From assembly GCA_003344405.1 (NCBI GenBank), contig NOWV01000059.1, positions 1-64,000 on the forward strand: a DNA stretch of 64,000 bases, given 5' to 3'. Made by a program: the position numbers and the translations under genes. Positions 40,501 to 49,900 of this stretch are shown here, piece after piece (within the stretch, counting starts at the first letter, position 1; each line of letters opens with the position of its first letter). Source of the stretch: Trichoplax sp. H2 (lineage: Eukaryota > Placozoa > Uniplacotomia > Trichoplacea). The notes beneath the pieces were generated by a model. That model did not search any database and was not told where the DNA came from. It saw only the letters and a program-made list of their open reading frames with translations.

Positions 40501-40794
40501 GATATGAAATACATTTCCCATAATGGCATGGATTACTGTGGCAAGGATTTAATGGATAAGGAACCGCTAGAGAGTTTATGCAATAAATAACAGATTTAAT
40601 GGTAAGTTATCAGGAACATCTAGCTACACTTGCCGAACAAGAAATTTACAATAGTTTAAGCTTAAATCTATTTCACTTACCATGCTGACATCGATCTCCG
40701 AAATATCCATTGTAGCATACACATATCTCAGTACGACCTTTTAAATAACACAATCCAGCATCGCATCTATTACGTTGACATACTTTTAGATCGC
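19055..40794 (-). CDS. Giant SRCR/EGF/Ig/SEA single-pass membrane receptor, 47 visible exons
   Basis: Reading right to left the exons encode, in order, an EGF array, then alternating SRCR and EGF modules, an Ig domain, two EGF, a SEA domain, a transmembrane helix and a 40-residue tail. I count 27 EGF, 15 SRCR, one Ig and one SEA in about 3,090 residues. Nearly all exons are phase 1 at both ends; the few that are not (22689-22737 with 22501-22574, the three SEA exons, the membrane exon) are mutually compatible, so the model is open from 40794 to the stop at 19055-19057. Exon positions are in the block entries below. Such proteins act at the cell surface in adhesion or pattern recognition; the ligand here is unknown. 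Because every boundary in the array is phase 1, the sequence alone cannot exclude two genes in tandem. A run of N at 32328-32347 may hide more exons. No certain signal peptide was found; weak candidates are 41092-41137 (phase-compatible) and the ORF at 44629-44952. Confidence 0.8.
20086..20654 (-). CDS. SRCR/EGF receptor: SEA domain
   Basis: Three exons, 20548-20654, 20327-20394 and 20086-20219, join in frame to a SEA domain: the opening strand and helix (SGSFNNELYNKTSTEFKSLA), then RPGSIKVELTIV, then ITPV across the splice to the next exon. The G-S within RPGSIKV lies at the position where mucin-type SEA domains (GSVVV in MUC1) cleave themselves. I infer possible autoproteolysis into a non-covalent heterodimer. 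The preceding EGF exon joins directly to this domain in frame. Confidence 0.8.
21138..22105 (-). CDS. SRCR/EGF receptor: Ig, EGF and calcium-binding EGF
   Basis: Exons: 21785-22105 an Ig domain (SIKCSIVGKPKPDIAWLKDN, STDAGNYTCIA), 21459-21593 an EGF (CDRNAICRRI, CQCNEGYTGNG) and 21138-21293 an EGF beginning DIDECQ, the calcium-binding EGF start. All are phase 1. An EGF directly before a SEA domain and a membrane helix is a common layout in cleaved cell-surface receptors. Confidence 0.83.
22300..23867 (-). CDS. SRCR/EGF receptor: EGF-EGF-SRCR-linker-EGF
   Basis: Exons: 23748-23867 EGF, 23539-23664 EGF (INECASNPCG...), 23066-23413 SRCR (last of the 15; GYVKIFQRGRWEIVCNDGW, ANVACRQLGFK), two short exons 22689-22737 and 22501-22574 encoding an unrecognised linker, and 22300-22425 EGF (SCSSSPCIRSNGSC). 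The two linker exons are not phase 1-1 singly but are in frame together. The acceptor of 22501-22574 has a second AG three bases upstream in the transcript, so a one-residue splice variant is possible. The linker exons are less certain than the domains. Confidence 0.72.
24067..24849 (-). CDS. SRCR/EGF receptor: second fused SRCR-EGF-SRCR exon
   Basis: A 783-base exon with the same internal order as 25269-26009: GRLEIFHNKRWGAICDD and AHVACKQLGF (SRCR with Cys-Cys pair), RCSSNATC to CRCPDGSYGRQC (EGF), GRIEVYANGTWNTICG and AELICHRLGY (second SRCR). The shared RCSSNA/GRQC-type EGF between the SRCRs shows that the two fused exons are direct duplicates. Confidence 0.87.
25055..26009 (-). CDS. SRCR/EGF receptor: fused SRCR-EGF-SRCR exon plus EGF
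   Basis: One 741-base exon, 25269-26009, encodes a whole SRCR, an EGF and a second SRCR without introns, followed by the EGF exon 25055-25171. SRCR signatures are GQLEIFHKSSWHTVC with ANVACRQLGF, and GRVEIYSGGSWNSIC with ALVICRQLGF. The EGF between them runs from RCSSNASC to CTCPNGYYGRYC. The first SRCR has the Cys-Cys pair and the second does not. Confidence 0.85.
26101..28393 (-). CDS. SRCR/EGF receptor: repeat unit with split SRCR (second)
   Basis: Exons: 28055-28393 SRCR, 27713-27829 EGF, 27344-27457 EGF, 26960-27181 plus 26709-26816 split SRCR, 26101-26217 EGF. The order, the phases and the 222/108 split match the preceding unit. Signatures: GRLQIYHKKVWGAICDD, ASVACRQLGYD, WLDDLDCIGNE, and IVQIYQNGTWGTVC with NILCKQLGYK. 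Confidence 0.82.
28574..30997 (-). CDS. SRCR/EGF receptor: repeat unit with split SRCR (first)
   Basis: Exons: 30650-30997 SRCR, 29823-29948 EGF, 29580-29690 EGF, 29236-29457 plus 28965-29072 one SRCR split by an intron, 28574-28693 EGF. The split SRCR has its break just before the conserved LNCS region and exon lengths 222 and 108, exactly as in the next unit. Signatures: GRLEIFHNRQWGGVCDD, ANVACNQLGYG, ARVICRQLGFV. This unit has the same order as 26101-28393, so the two arose by segmental duplication. Confidence 0.82.
31120..33484 (-). CDS. SRCR/EGF receptor: section across the assembly gap
   Basis: Exons: 33368-33484 EGF, 33131-33244 EGF, 32549-32899 SRCR, then, beyond the N run, 31120-31245 EGF. 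The SRCR exon has GILQIYNNGTWAAI, GLVACRRLGFR and GGETSLLDCP, with a C-V-N-C arrangement where neighbouring domains have Cys-Cys. A second, truncated copy of its 3' part sits at 32242-32327 on the other side of the gap; I treat that copy as an assembly artefact, not an extra exon. Confidence 0.75.
31932..32327. repeat. Contig-end duplicate, left copy (haplotype with 109-bp insertion)
   Basis: Bases 31932-32327 match 32348-32634 on the other side of the N run except for single-base differences and an extra 109 bases (about 32080-32188) in this copy. It contains the truncated copy (32242-32327) of the SRCR exon 32549-32899. The simplest reading is that the two contig ends are alternative alleles that the assembler failed to merge. 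Confidence 0.8.
32328..32347. other. Assembly gap (20 N)
   Basis: A fixed-length run of N. The sequence on both sides is duplicated, so the real distance may be negative (overlap). Confidence 0.99.
32348..32634. repeat. Contig-end duplicate, right copy
   Basis: Partner of 31932-32327, lacking the 109-base insertion. It runs on without a break into the full SRCR exon, so this copy is the one used in the gene model. Confidence 0.8.
33612..37801 (-). CDS. SRCR/EGF receptor: divergent SRCR-EGF section
   Basis: Exons in transcript order: 37478-37801 SRCR (divergent, short), 37225-37356 EGF, 36527-36847 SRCR, 35677-35916 two EGF in one exon, 35251-35589 SRCR (divergent), 34940-35059 EGF, 34359-34697 SRCR, 34043-34153 EGF, 33612-33929 SRCR. 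SRCR signatures include VEIYYNAKWGAICD, ADVACLQLGFQ and ATVICRQLGYK. The 37478-37801 domain keeps NTWGSIC, ICMQLGYRG and a C-terminal IIC but is otherwise far from the rest. The 33612 and 36527 domains carry an adjacent Cys-Cys pair not seen in textbook SRCR domains. Confidence 0.8.
37979..40794 (-). CDS. SRCR/EGF receptor: N-terminal EGF array
   Basis: Five EGF exons: 40681-40794, 40414-40566, 39402-39530, 38241-38360 and 37979-38098, each with six cysteines in EGF spacing (for example NPCASNPCLYNGICSV and CICPPLYYGNNC). All are phase 1-1 with AG/GT borders. 40414-40566 has a long insertion between its third and fourth cysteines. This is the earliest part of the protein I can place. The larger introns here (about 850 bases between 39402-39530 and 40414-40566) contain a possible degenerate vWA-like exon, described separately. 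Confidence 0.8.
39779..39981 (-). pseudogene. Possible vWA-like exon or remnant
   Basis: An open frame after a possible acceptor (AG at 39982-39983 on the minus strand) reads VFANSACYLPAIDHTPIIKS, then a helix-like stretch with VLNQILFG and then QLIITTVAADN before a stop at 39779. The order AID-P-G...L..ILF...LIITT resembles the second half of a von Willebrand A domain. No first half with a DxSxS metal site was found upstream. No downstream donor restores phase 1 after the LIITT strand, so it may be a relic or chance. It lies in an intron of the receptor model. Confidence 0.3.
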
Positions 40795-43700
40795 CTAAAA
40801 TGCGAAAAGAAAGTTTCTATAATGATGCTTGTAACTGCGTAGGATAGTAATCAAGTATATTAAAGGAACGAATCAATTTGCTATAGTACTAAATATCATG
40901 CTTAAATCTTCACTTTCACATGCAGTTAGCTATTCGGACCTGAAAAATCCTTACAAATTTATAGCAGAAACCGTAGAACTGAACGACTTACCATTTTTAA
41001 ATTGTTCATTTAGAGCCCCTAATATATTTATTATCTATTATCAATTATAACATAGGTATAGTAATTATATAATCAGAATTGTTGAAGAAACAAAGTATTA
41101 AATTAGTAACTAACAGGAGCACTTCATCTGCAATCATTAAACTAGCGGCATTTACTGCAACTGTTACTATATTTTGTAAGTGATCCTTTGCTAGTTACAT
41201 TTGCTGACAGAATAAAAATTTTTCAAAAATTAAAGTTAATCGCTTCTAATGAGAATTTTTAACAAGTTAACAATCAAAAATTTCTGTTCATGTATTTCTT
41301 TCTAAACTAACAAACATTTTGCTATTTAAATTCATTACTGTACAACGATTATCATAATTCCCAATATTACAGTAAAATTAGATCAGAAACTAATATAACT
41401 TTTTCTAAAGTGTTCTCAATCATATCAAACGGCTATGATACTCTAAAGTAACAGGAAGACTTTAAAATGATTTACGGATTAAATAGATTAGATTTTTTTA
41501 CTACTTTAGTCATTACATTATAGCTTTGCTAGAGTGAAATTTTTGACTAGCACTAAAAATCGCATTCAAACTTTGAAAGTTATTTCTATTTTACAGGTAG
41601 CATCACTACAACGGGATCAGAAAAATATTATTCTCATCTCTTACAGTTAGCAATAGCAGCAAATACGAAAGAAATGAATTCATTTCACCAAATACGGCAA
41701 TATGGTAGGTTTTTCAATGAAATAAACACAAGTACTAGGTTTTTTCGCTAATTTCACACTAAAATGTTACTGAAGAAGTTAGTAGATACGATTTAGGCAA
41801 TATTCAAAATACAGAAAACTATGAGTCATCAAGAGTTGTGTATCTTATATACGTCAAAATACTCTACCATGATGAAACTAGACTATATAACTATTTGTTG
41901 ATGGGTTTTTACTTAGGTAAAATAAATAATCAATTTTAGAATTATTTAAAAAGTTGTTGTTGTTGACGTAAGAGCCATTCAATCAAGAAATCGTAGAACT
42001 ACATAAAAATCACTTTAAAATGTTAGTGTGAGGCAAAAATATGATGCGTTCGGCTGTACGAGTATACTATGGAATTGTGTGTTTGATAATTTAATGATTG
42101 ATAATTAGTTTAGAGATTCCGTAGAATCAACGCACTCGGGCTCGTTTACATCTTCAAATTTTATTTTAGCAACGTAATTTTTATTTGCTAGGGCCATAAT
42201 TCTATAAACAGAAATTTATAGCACTAAGCAAAAGCTGGTAGCCATCTACCCGTGATTTCGTTAAGCCAACTGCAAGAATTAGGGTTATGTATTTAGTTTT
42301 ACTGTAGTTTTAGATATATTTTTAAATACAGACATTTTATTATGTTCTGAACATAAATACCTCTACAGTCTATTTCAACTATGCTCAAATATAGCTTGTC
42401 ATGTTTAGTTATTTATGGCACCTACAGTCTTCGCTTTTTGCTACAATCATTTACTATTATATAGCCTGTTTATGGTATATAATGTATCTAATTTTACAAA
42501 ATTGTTCTCTGCATGTGTTCTCTCTCTCTAAAATTATAAATACTGACCATTTCTACCTCAGATTTGTCAGTCGCACTTGTTAGTGTTAGTATCTACACAC
42601 GTTACTTCACAACAGCTTACACTCTGATCTACCAGCAACTACTACTCTGTACCTAGTTATTCTCTACAATAAATATCTCTTTTTTTAATAGCCCCTCGCA
42701 TCATTATTGTGAAATGCTTAAGAAGTCCCCGTCCGCAGACTCTTCGAACCCTCCATCACAATAAGCATGAATTTCCAAAATTGATTAGAGATGTACGCCT
42801 ATTCAAGATATGTTCTACAAAATACCGTTGCATTATTATAATTTTTACCCTGTTAATCACGACCAAGGCCACGTACAGTATTCGCACAATGTTTGGAAAC
42901 TCATATAGAATGCTTGCCTTTCATTAATTACTAATTAATCGTAGTTAAAAATAGCTCGGTGAATTTCAATTATTAGGTTAGAATCCGGTCAAGCCCTTTA
43001 AACTTTTTAGCCAGTGATTCAACGCTAATTTACATAGGAGAATATCATTTCGTAAACCATGTAAAATTATCTACCTTTATGTTAAGTCAATGGCAAATAC
43101 AATCATCTTTATGCCTTCGGCCTATAAAATATCCTGCGTATTTCGACAAATCATTACGTCATCTACAATTAATGAGCCTGTAAATCATTTTTAGCTTTAA
43201 AATTTTCGTATAATTATTGATTTAGACAATTTATAATTACGTAATCACTAGTTGGATGCTGCATATAATTCGCTTCTTATCGGCATAATATATAATTCAA
43301 ATTGATTATTTGATTAAAATACCGAGCGTGTATAGTTTACGTGTAGGGCTCAGTTATAGACTTTTAGATACGGATAGCTGAGTATTGAGGTCTATGATTC
43401 AGGTATGGCCACAGTTGTGGCCATAGATTTAATGATTTAATTATGTCTGAATACGAGCATTTCAGAAGTCCAGTATAAATACAAGTTAACTTTACGCAAT
43501 TATATCAGTCATGTAATTTGATATAATAATCTAAAATACTTAATATGTTTAAAGTGACAAATTAACTTTACAGTTAAACTTGAAAATTACTGCAATAATA
43601 GCCTATATCAAAACATCTTAAAACGTAACTAATTATTGTTTGCATCAAAATGATTTGCCGTTAAATTCTAGTCAATCAGTAAATAATAAATGCCGCAATC

Positions 43701-44628
43701 TCAATTATATATTTCACAAACTTCAATTCATGTAAGCTGTATTGGTTCAGTAATTCTATTTTTACTGTAGCTTTAGAAAAATAATTTATTTGGTTGATAA
43801 CAGAACCTAGTATATTTTACTTATAAGATCTGCTTTAAGATTGTTGGTCGATCTTAGTGGACTTTTGTAGTTATACTATAAGTGCTGTAGAAGATAAAAT
43901 TTAAAGCTAAACCATGATTACTATAATTTAGTACTCTCGGAAATCTAAGCTAATTAGCACTTTAAAGCAATTTATTAAAGAATTCAATGTAAATACAGAT
44001 CGCAATATTCGGTACGTTAGTCGTTCAATAAATTTTTTAATAAGTGAAGCGCATATTCTTGTACATTTGATAGTATAACTTGATAAAACTCTTGATAATA
44101 TAATACACAACATTTGACTGATCTGTATACCTTTTAATTCAACGCTTTAAAATCATGAAACTTTGCTAATAATAAAGCTTTTGCTTCCCTTCAAGATCTA
44201 TTAGTGCATAAAATTGCAACGTGCTAATTTAAAATTAAATGGAATAAGCTCCGTAATTACAATACGAAGTATAGATGCTGTCCTGAATTCTAATATTGCA
44301 TATTCATTAACAATTAAATTTATAATATTATAACAAAGCATGGATGAATTTAAACCGACATACCTGGCCTTCGATCACATTAGATATACCATCCTACATT
44401 TACCCTCACATCGCAATGGTACTGTACTTAGTAGAGCAATATTTTAAACTATTTTTATCACCCTTACGCGTACATTCTTCAGAATAAAGTTGAGGACAAT
44501 ATTATTTATCAATGTACTATATTAGGGCACATTCATGTGCAGAATGTTTTTAGATATTTATCGTGTAACCTTAATTGCTAACGTTTCAAAGCTGGCAAGA
44601 TTTATATTTTAAGTAAAGCTAGCTATTT

Positions 44629-44952
44629 CTAACTGACCCATAACCCTGACATAAAGTTAAAGTTAAAATTCACGATTAATAGCAATGACTTGTTATGGCT
44701 ATTATCACATGCAATTGCCAGTATTTTTCTGGGAGGGACGTAACAGAATATTACCGTAAAGCCAGTAATTTTTATCATCTGAAAATCTCCAACCATTTTA
44801 ATATATACGTACGGTACTAGTAAACGAATTAATCTGCAGGCTACTGTATTCATTTTAGGAAATTTTACGGTAGTAGTTTTATTAAGACATCCAGCTGTTA
44901 AGCTAATGAGCATGTGTAGTAAAACAAAAGTTTGCGCCATTTTTAGGCGCAT
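44629..44952 (-). CDS. Orphan ORF with signal peptide-like start
   Basis: Its second Met opens MAQTFVLLHMLISLTAG, a textbook signal peptide with a plausible cleavage before CLNKTTT. The rest of the 107-residue ORF has no recognised domain, so the true exon may end early at a donor such as ACC|GTAAAA (phase 0). The first EGF exon of the receptor at 40794 needs a phase-1 donor and I see no good one here, so a direct splice is not supported. It may be a first exon with a missing second exon, a small secreted protein, or chance. Confidence 0.25.
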   Translation of the reverse strand: MRLKMAQTFVLLHMLISLTAGCLNKTTTVKFPKMNTVACRLIRLLVPYVYIKMVGDFQMIKITGFTVIFCYVPPRKILAIACDNSHNKSLLLIVNFNFNFMSGLWVS

Positions 44953-45773
44953 GTTTCAACCTCAAGTGTATGTCAATTATTCATGTCTTGTCTTAGCATG
45001 GTAGCATATGAATATGAAGATAGACATGATTGATCTCCACTAAAGTAAGAGTATACATTATTACACAAATTCATCTTACTGATTAGTAAAAATACCTAGC
45101 TAATCAACCGATTCATAAATTATTCGATGAACTCTTTTACTATACAAAATACAAAATACGTCGTTATTAATAATTAACGATAACGCTTTGAGGACGAATT
45201 GAAGAATCGACCACGGTACAGACACAGACCGTACAGTACAGTTATTCTTTTACTGAACTATCCTTCTCTTTAAAAGAGATCTTGCCCATATTCAGCTACC
45301 TTGGCTTAATCCTATTAGTTTATGACTTATAGTTTCTTTAATGGAATACAAATATTTGTGCTCGATTAGAAGAAATGTAGATAGTATTTGAATACAAGAT
45401 AATCTATATGTATCGTCGTAGAGATGTCTTTGATCTAGTAAGAGGTGTGCATATAGTAAAATGCTGCCGAAGTTAATGCTTCACTGTGGAATTTAGTTAC
45501 AGCCTACTACCGTGATTATGCTTTAAAAAAAATAGTTATCGATGTATTTCTGAATGCAATAAAATAGTGTAGCCTAGGCTAGCTAGCTAATACTGCCACT
45601 TATGACATAAACAAGACTAAAATTTTATCAGTGTGCTCCCTGTGACAACAATAATGTCATGATAATTTAGATAGTGCCAAGCATTCTTGTCGTGCGTGAC
45701 TCGTGAGAAAAGATCTAATTAAACGCAGATGTAGACGCTTAATATTTAAATCTTATAATTTGTTACCTTGGTG

Positions 45774-45917
45774 ATGCCAAGCCTAATTCCTTTACTTTTA
45801 TTGTTTCTCCTTTATTTACATTACAATGGCATCGGATTTGAAGGCATTAAGCTTAATTACTGGGAAATGATATTACCACCTGTTGAAATCTTAAAGTTCA
45901 ACAAAGGAATCATATAG
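45774..45917 (+). CDS. Short ORF with signal peptide-like start
   Basis: Forty-seven residues starting MPSLIPLLLLFLLYLHYNGI, a strong hydrophobic core, then a short polar part and a stop. There is no clear GT donor in the second half except CACCT|GTTGAA. It could be the first exon of an unseen gene or a microprotein. It lies 1.2 kb upstream of the FN3 receptor, which has its own signal exon. Confidence 0.2.
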   Translation: MPSLIPLLLLFLLYLHYNGIGFEGIKLNYWEMILPPVEILKFNKGII

Positions 45918-46962
45918 TTCCAATACAAATTTTTACCACAGAAATTGACCATAAAATGTAATCAACATGCGGCATTCATCGCTATCTTCAGAATCATTTT
46001 TCACTGTATTAATAAATTATTTGGAACGCTTACGCAAAACTTTAAATTATTTATCAGTGGGCTGTTGTAATATAAATTGAAAATATTCGTATTCTAAGCA
46101 GATCCGGTTGAGAATTATAACCAAAAGGAAAGAGCAATTTCATACGTGTTGCTTCAGTAGATGCGATGAGAGAGTGTTAACGATAGCTCTCGATGTGAAT
46201 TTAAGAAGTCAGTTTCTCAGTACTGATTAGGCTGAGAAATGAAATTGCAAATTTTCAAAATAAATTATAATTATAATCGAAGGAAAATAAATTGTAATAT
46301 AGAATATTAAATTTTACAATCCTCACTTAGGGACAAAGTTATACATGTGAGCTAGTATTACTTTATTGCCAAATCGTAATGCATAGCAAATATTTTTATA
46401 GTTGTATCCTTTCAGTAATAATAATGTATCATCTATAATGTTGAATAAATGCAATTAAAATGTTTCATAACAAATATTCAAGCATTCCTAAATAATATAG
46501 ATGGGAAAGAACAAGATAACTCTTTATTCGCTAAGTGCTGGCATGGACTGAGGGGAGGAGCTTGTCCTAACTATAACAATGAATAGACTTACAAAATTCT
46601 TTTAAACAATAGTTTGAAATAATTTATATTTTAAACTTGAAATGAATTTCTGCCAGGAGTTACCATTTAAACGATCAAACGACTTACCAACGCATCATTC
46701 TTTAAGTATCATGACACAGTTGTATCTGTAATTAATCTAACTGTTATTTGTTATCACTGATAGCAATCTAGCAGCGCTCTAGACCAGGCTAGAAATACTT
46801 ATGTTATTGCCTTATTTATCTGATTTGGCTTAGTCTAGAATACGCAATTGCTGATGTGTTAGTAGTATTTGAGATAACTCAACGTACTTTAATTGCTAGT
46901 ATCCAAAGAGAAAGTCACTGTCGCTTAAATTATAAACACGGATTTTGAATCGCAATAAGAAT

Positions 46963-49900
46963 ATGAATCGATACCTACTTTTAACTCTGTTGTCGTGCTT
47001 ATTCGTTATGGTGGTGCCCAACGATATCGATATTAGAAAAGGTGAGGAATAAATTTTGATATGAATATTTCTAAGTAATGTTTAAGTGAAAAGTACTTGT
47101 AAAAATTTAATTCATTTAGACTACTGAAATTCATACACTATATTTGAATTCCTATACGTGTAGCCGTAAAGACAAAATTGAAATAGAGTTATATTAGTAA
47201 ACTTTATGGTTATATATTTTATCTACATAAACAGTACATAAAAAATGTCTTCTTATGACGATTTTAGCTAATTTCAAAGATGTTATTGAAATTTTTATGT
47301 TGGACAGATGTATTAACGTCTGGTGTTATATACTTACAGCCAACACAACTTTAATCACTAATGATAATAATGATTTCTGTAATGACAGGGGCAATATTGA
47401 AAATAACGGAAACTAAAATTATCAATTCAACGACAGTTATCTTAGAATGGCGGTTAAATATAACTAAAGAAGCAAAGTACAAAATTGCAAAATTTATAAT
47501 TATGATTCGCCAATCACATTCGTCGTCTGCTAGAAATACAGTGTTGCCGGGATCCAAGAGAAGCTATGTTGTCACTAGTCTCAAGCCCCGCACCAAATAT
47601 ACTATTTCGGTAATAGCCTACGATTTTGCACTTCGTCGTAAACTAACGGTTAAGGTGATTACTAAAATGCCATCTCAAGGTATGAATAGATGGACTAATT
47701 GTCCTACCAACCGCTCTGTATTGTTGTTTTCACTTCGTACTGCATGCCATGCAGTTGCTGTCAAATTGCATTATATAATGCCTAACTGTATACGAAATAT
47801 ATGAAAATCATTACAGAACGAACCCAAAACATGAAAAATATTAGGATATCATTCAAAAATAGAACATCTATGGAAATTAGATGGAAGTTTTTTAATAATC
47901 CATCAACAAGCAAGCAATCTATTTACAGAATTGAATGGTATTTAGTCTCAAATTTAATGAAAGTAGGAGAAGTTAAAGTAAAGAAAATCCAGGTAGAACA
48001 AAGATTATCTCATAAAGTAGCAGCTCTAAAGTATAACTAAGTAAAGCATTAGCTGTTCTTATTTTCATCAAGAAGCTATACAATAATAATGGAATTGAGA
48101 AAAAATATTCATTTCGACGAATTTTAAAATTTTTTAGAAATACCTTATTTCCAATTTAAAAGCAAGTTCCAGCTATCTGATTCACGTAACATTATTAAAT
48201 GCAACTGCTGATAATCCACGCTTAACAATTGTGGGTACCACAGCAAGTTTGAGTACGTTAAACATGGAATTTAATATGCGAAATCTTGTAAATTCTATTC
48301 TCTAACATCCCAGTAGTAAAAGTATTAATCGTTATAGTTCCAGGTAAACCCAATATGACACTAGAAGTATATGGCCAATCAAGTATTATTGTCCGCTGGC
48401 AATCGCCTAAAAATGTTCATGTAGATACCGTAACAAAATATCAAATTTCCATCCTGTACAACAATACAGGAAATGTTTACCACTTACCGCCAGATTTTAA
48501 GTTCCATTACTTTTCAAATCTAGGTAAGTATAACACGTACTGCACACGATAGTTGTGAATGTCTAATTCTTTAACAGGGAATATTTGAATTTGGTAAGGT
48601 AGCATTGATGCTAAACATTTACGCTAACTTACGAATAGCATCCTGATCATATCGTATGATTACAGGTAAAAGTGGCAAGTATACGATAAAACTAGCTGCT
48701 AAAACAAGTGCGGGATGGGGAAAGTCAGCAAGTCAAGAAGTTTTTATCAATGTATCAACTTCTAACAAGGAAACTACTCCAATTAATCCGATAGGTATTG
48801 TGAATATTTCAGCTCATAGCTACATCACATTTTAGAGATTAAATATCAACATCAATGGCAAATATCCACTGTAGAAAAACAAAACATTAAAGCAACAAGC
48901 ATTAAAACCGCTACTACTACAACTACTGCATTACTGCCAACGAAACAGTCTCAACGTTCGACAACCATAGCTAAAAACAGCGATGATCAAGCGAGTAAGT
49001 TATAGCTATTAGATACCTTGTTTTGTGCAATTTTCGAAAGTATGGATCAATGTAAAGTAATAGTATCTTTGAACGAAAATTGTATAGATACTTAATATAT
49101 TTTTTTGTGAATATTACAGCATATAACCAATTTAATCTTAGCATCGATAACATTATGCCAAATTCTATAATCTTGAATTGGAGATATCCAAATCTATCTT
49201 CAGAAAGCAAATTTGATCATTATGAGGTAGGACTGTATATTAATTAATGCAATATAATATATAGCAGATAAATTGTAAAATGTTTATTGAGCATATTTTA
49301 CCTGTAACTTGCCGCTTTAATTTTTAGATTTCGTTGGCAGCATCTAGTAAAGATGCAAACAGTAATTTACGCAAGCAATCAATTCGCAAACTTCTCATGG
49401 TTAACATAACCTCCTGCAGAATTACCAAATTGCTACCTTTTACTACTTATCACGGTCACATTGCTGTAATCATGAATGACAGTAGGATACTACAAAGCGA
49501 TATCCAGTTTACTACCGAAAAATTGGGTAAATATATTTCAATTGATAAGTGATTTATGTCAAGAAATTAATTCAAGAAGCTTCCGTAAGTTACCGTATTT
49601 TTTACATTAACGCTGACATACCGCTTATTTAGCGCCGGTTGCTGTAGAAAAAATTCATGTTTTGAAATTAAAGTTCCTACCGAATCAGAATCAATCGTAT
49701 CAGGTACTAGTGCAAATACCTAAAGTTTCGGAAGCTTATGGTCCAATTAGGTAACTCTAGTACAATAACTTGTTATTGCGAATTCAAAAATTACTCAACC
49801 ATTTTCAACATGATAAATTGAGCTCACAGAAAAGGTATCGAATTTATGTTAACAATTTTATGCTTAACTTTTTCCTAGCTACTATGATTTAATTATCATA

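Larger units (their letters stand above)
40795..46962. other. Gene-poor interval between divergent genes
   Basis: About 6 kb between the first placed exon of the SRCR/EGF gene (minus) and the first exon of the FN3 receptor (plus). Upstream exons and promoters of both genes should lie here. I see no further EGF, SRCR, Ig or FN3 exon. Two signal-peptide-like ORFs (44629-44952 minus, 45774-45917 plus) are listed separately. TACTG/CAGTA words are rare here (one at 45228-45240). Confidence 0.55.
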
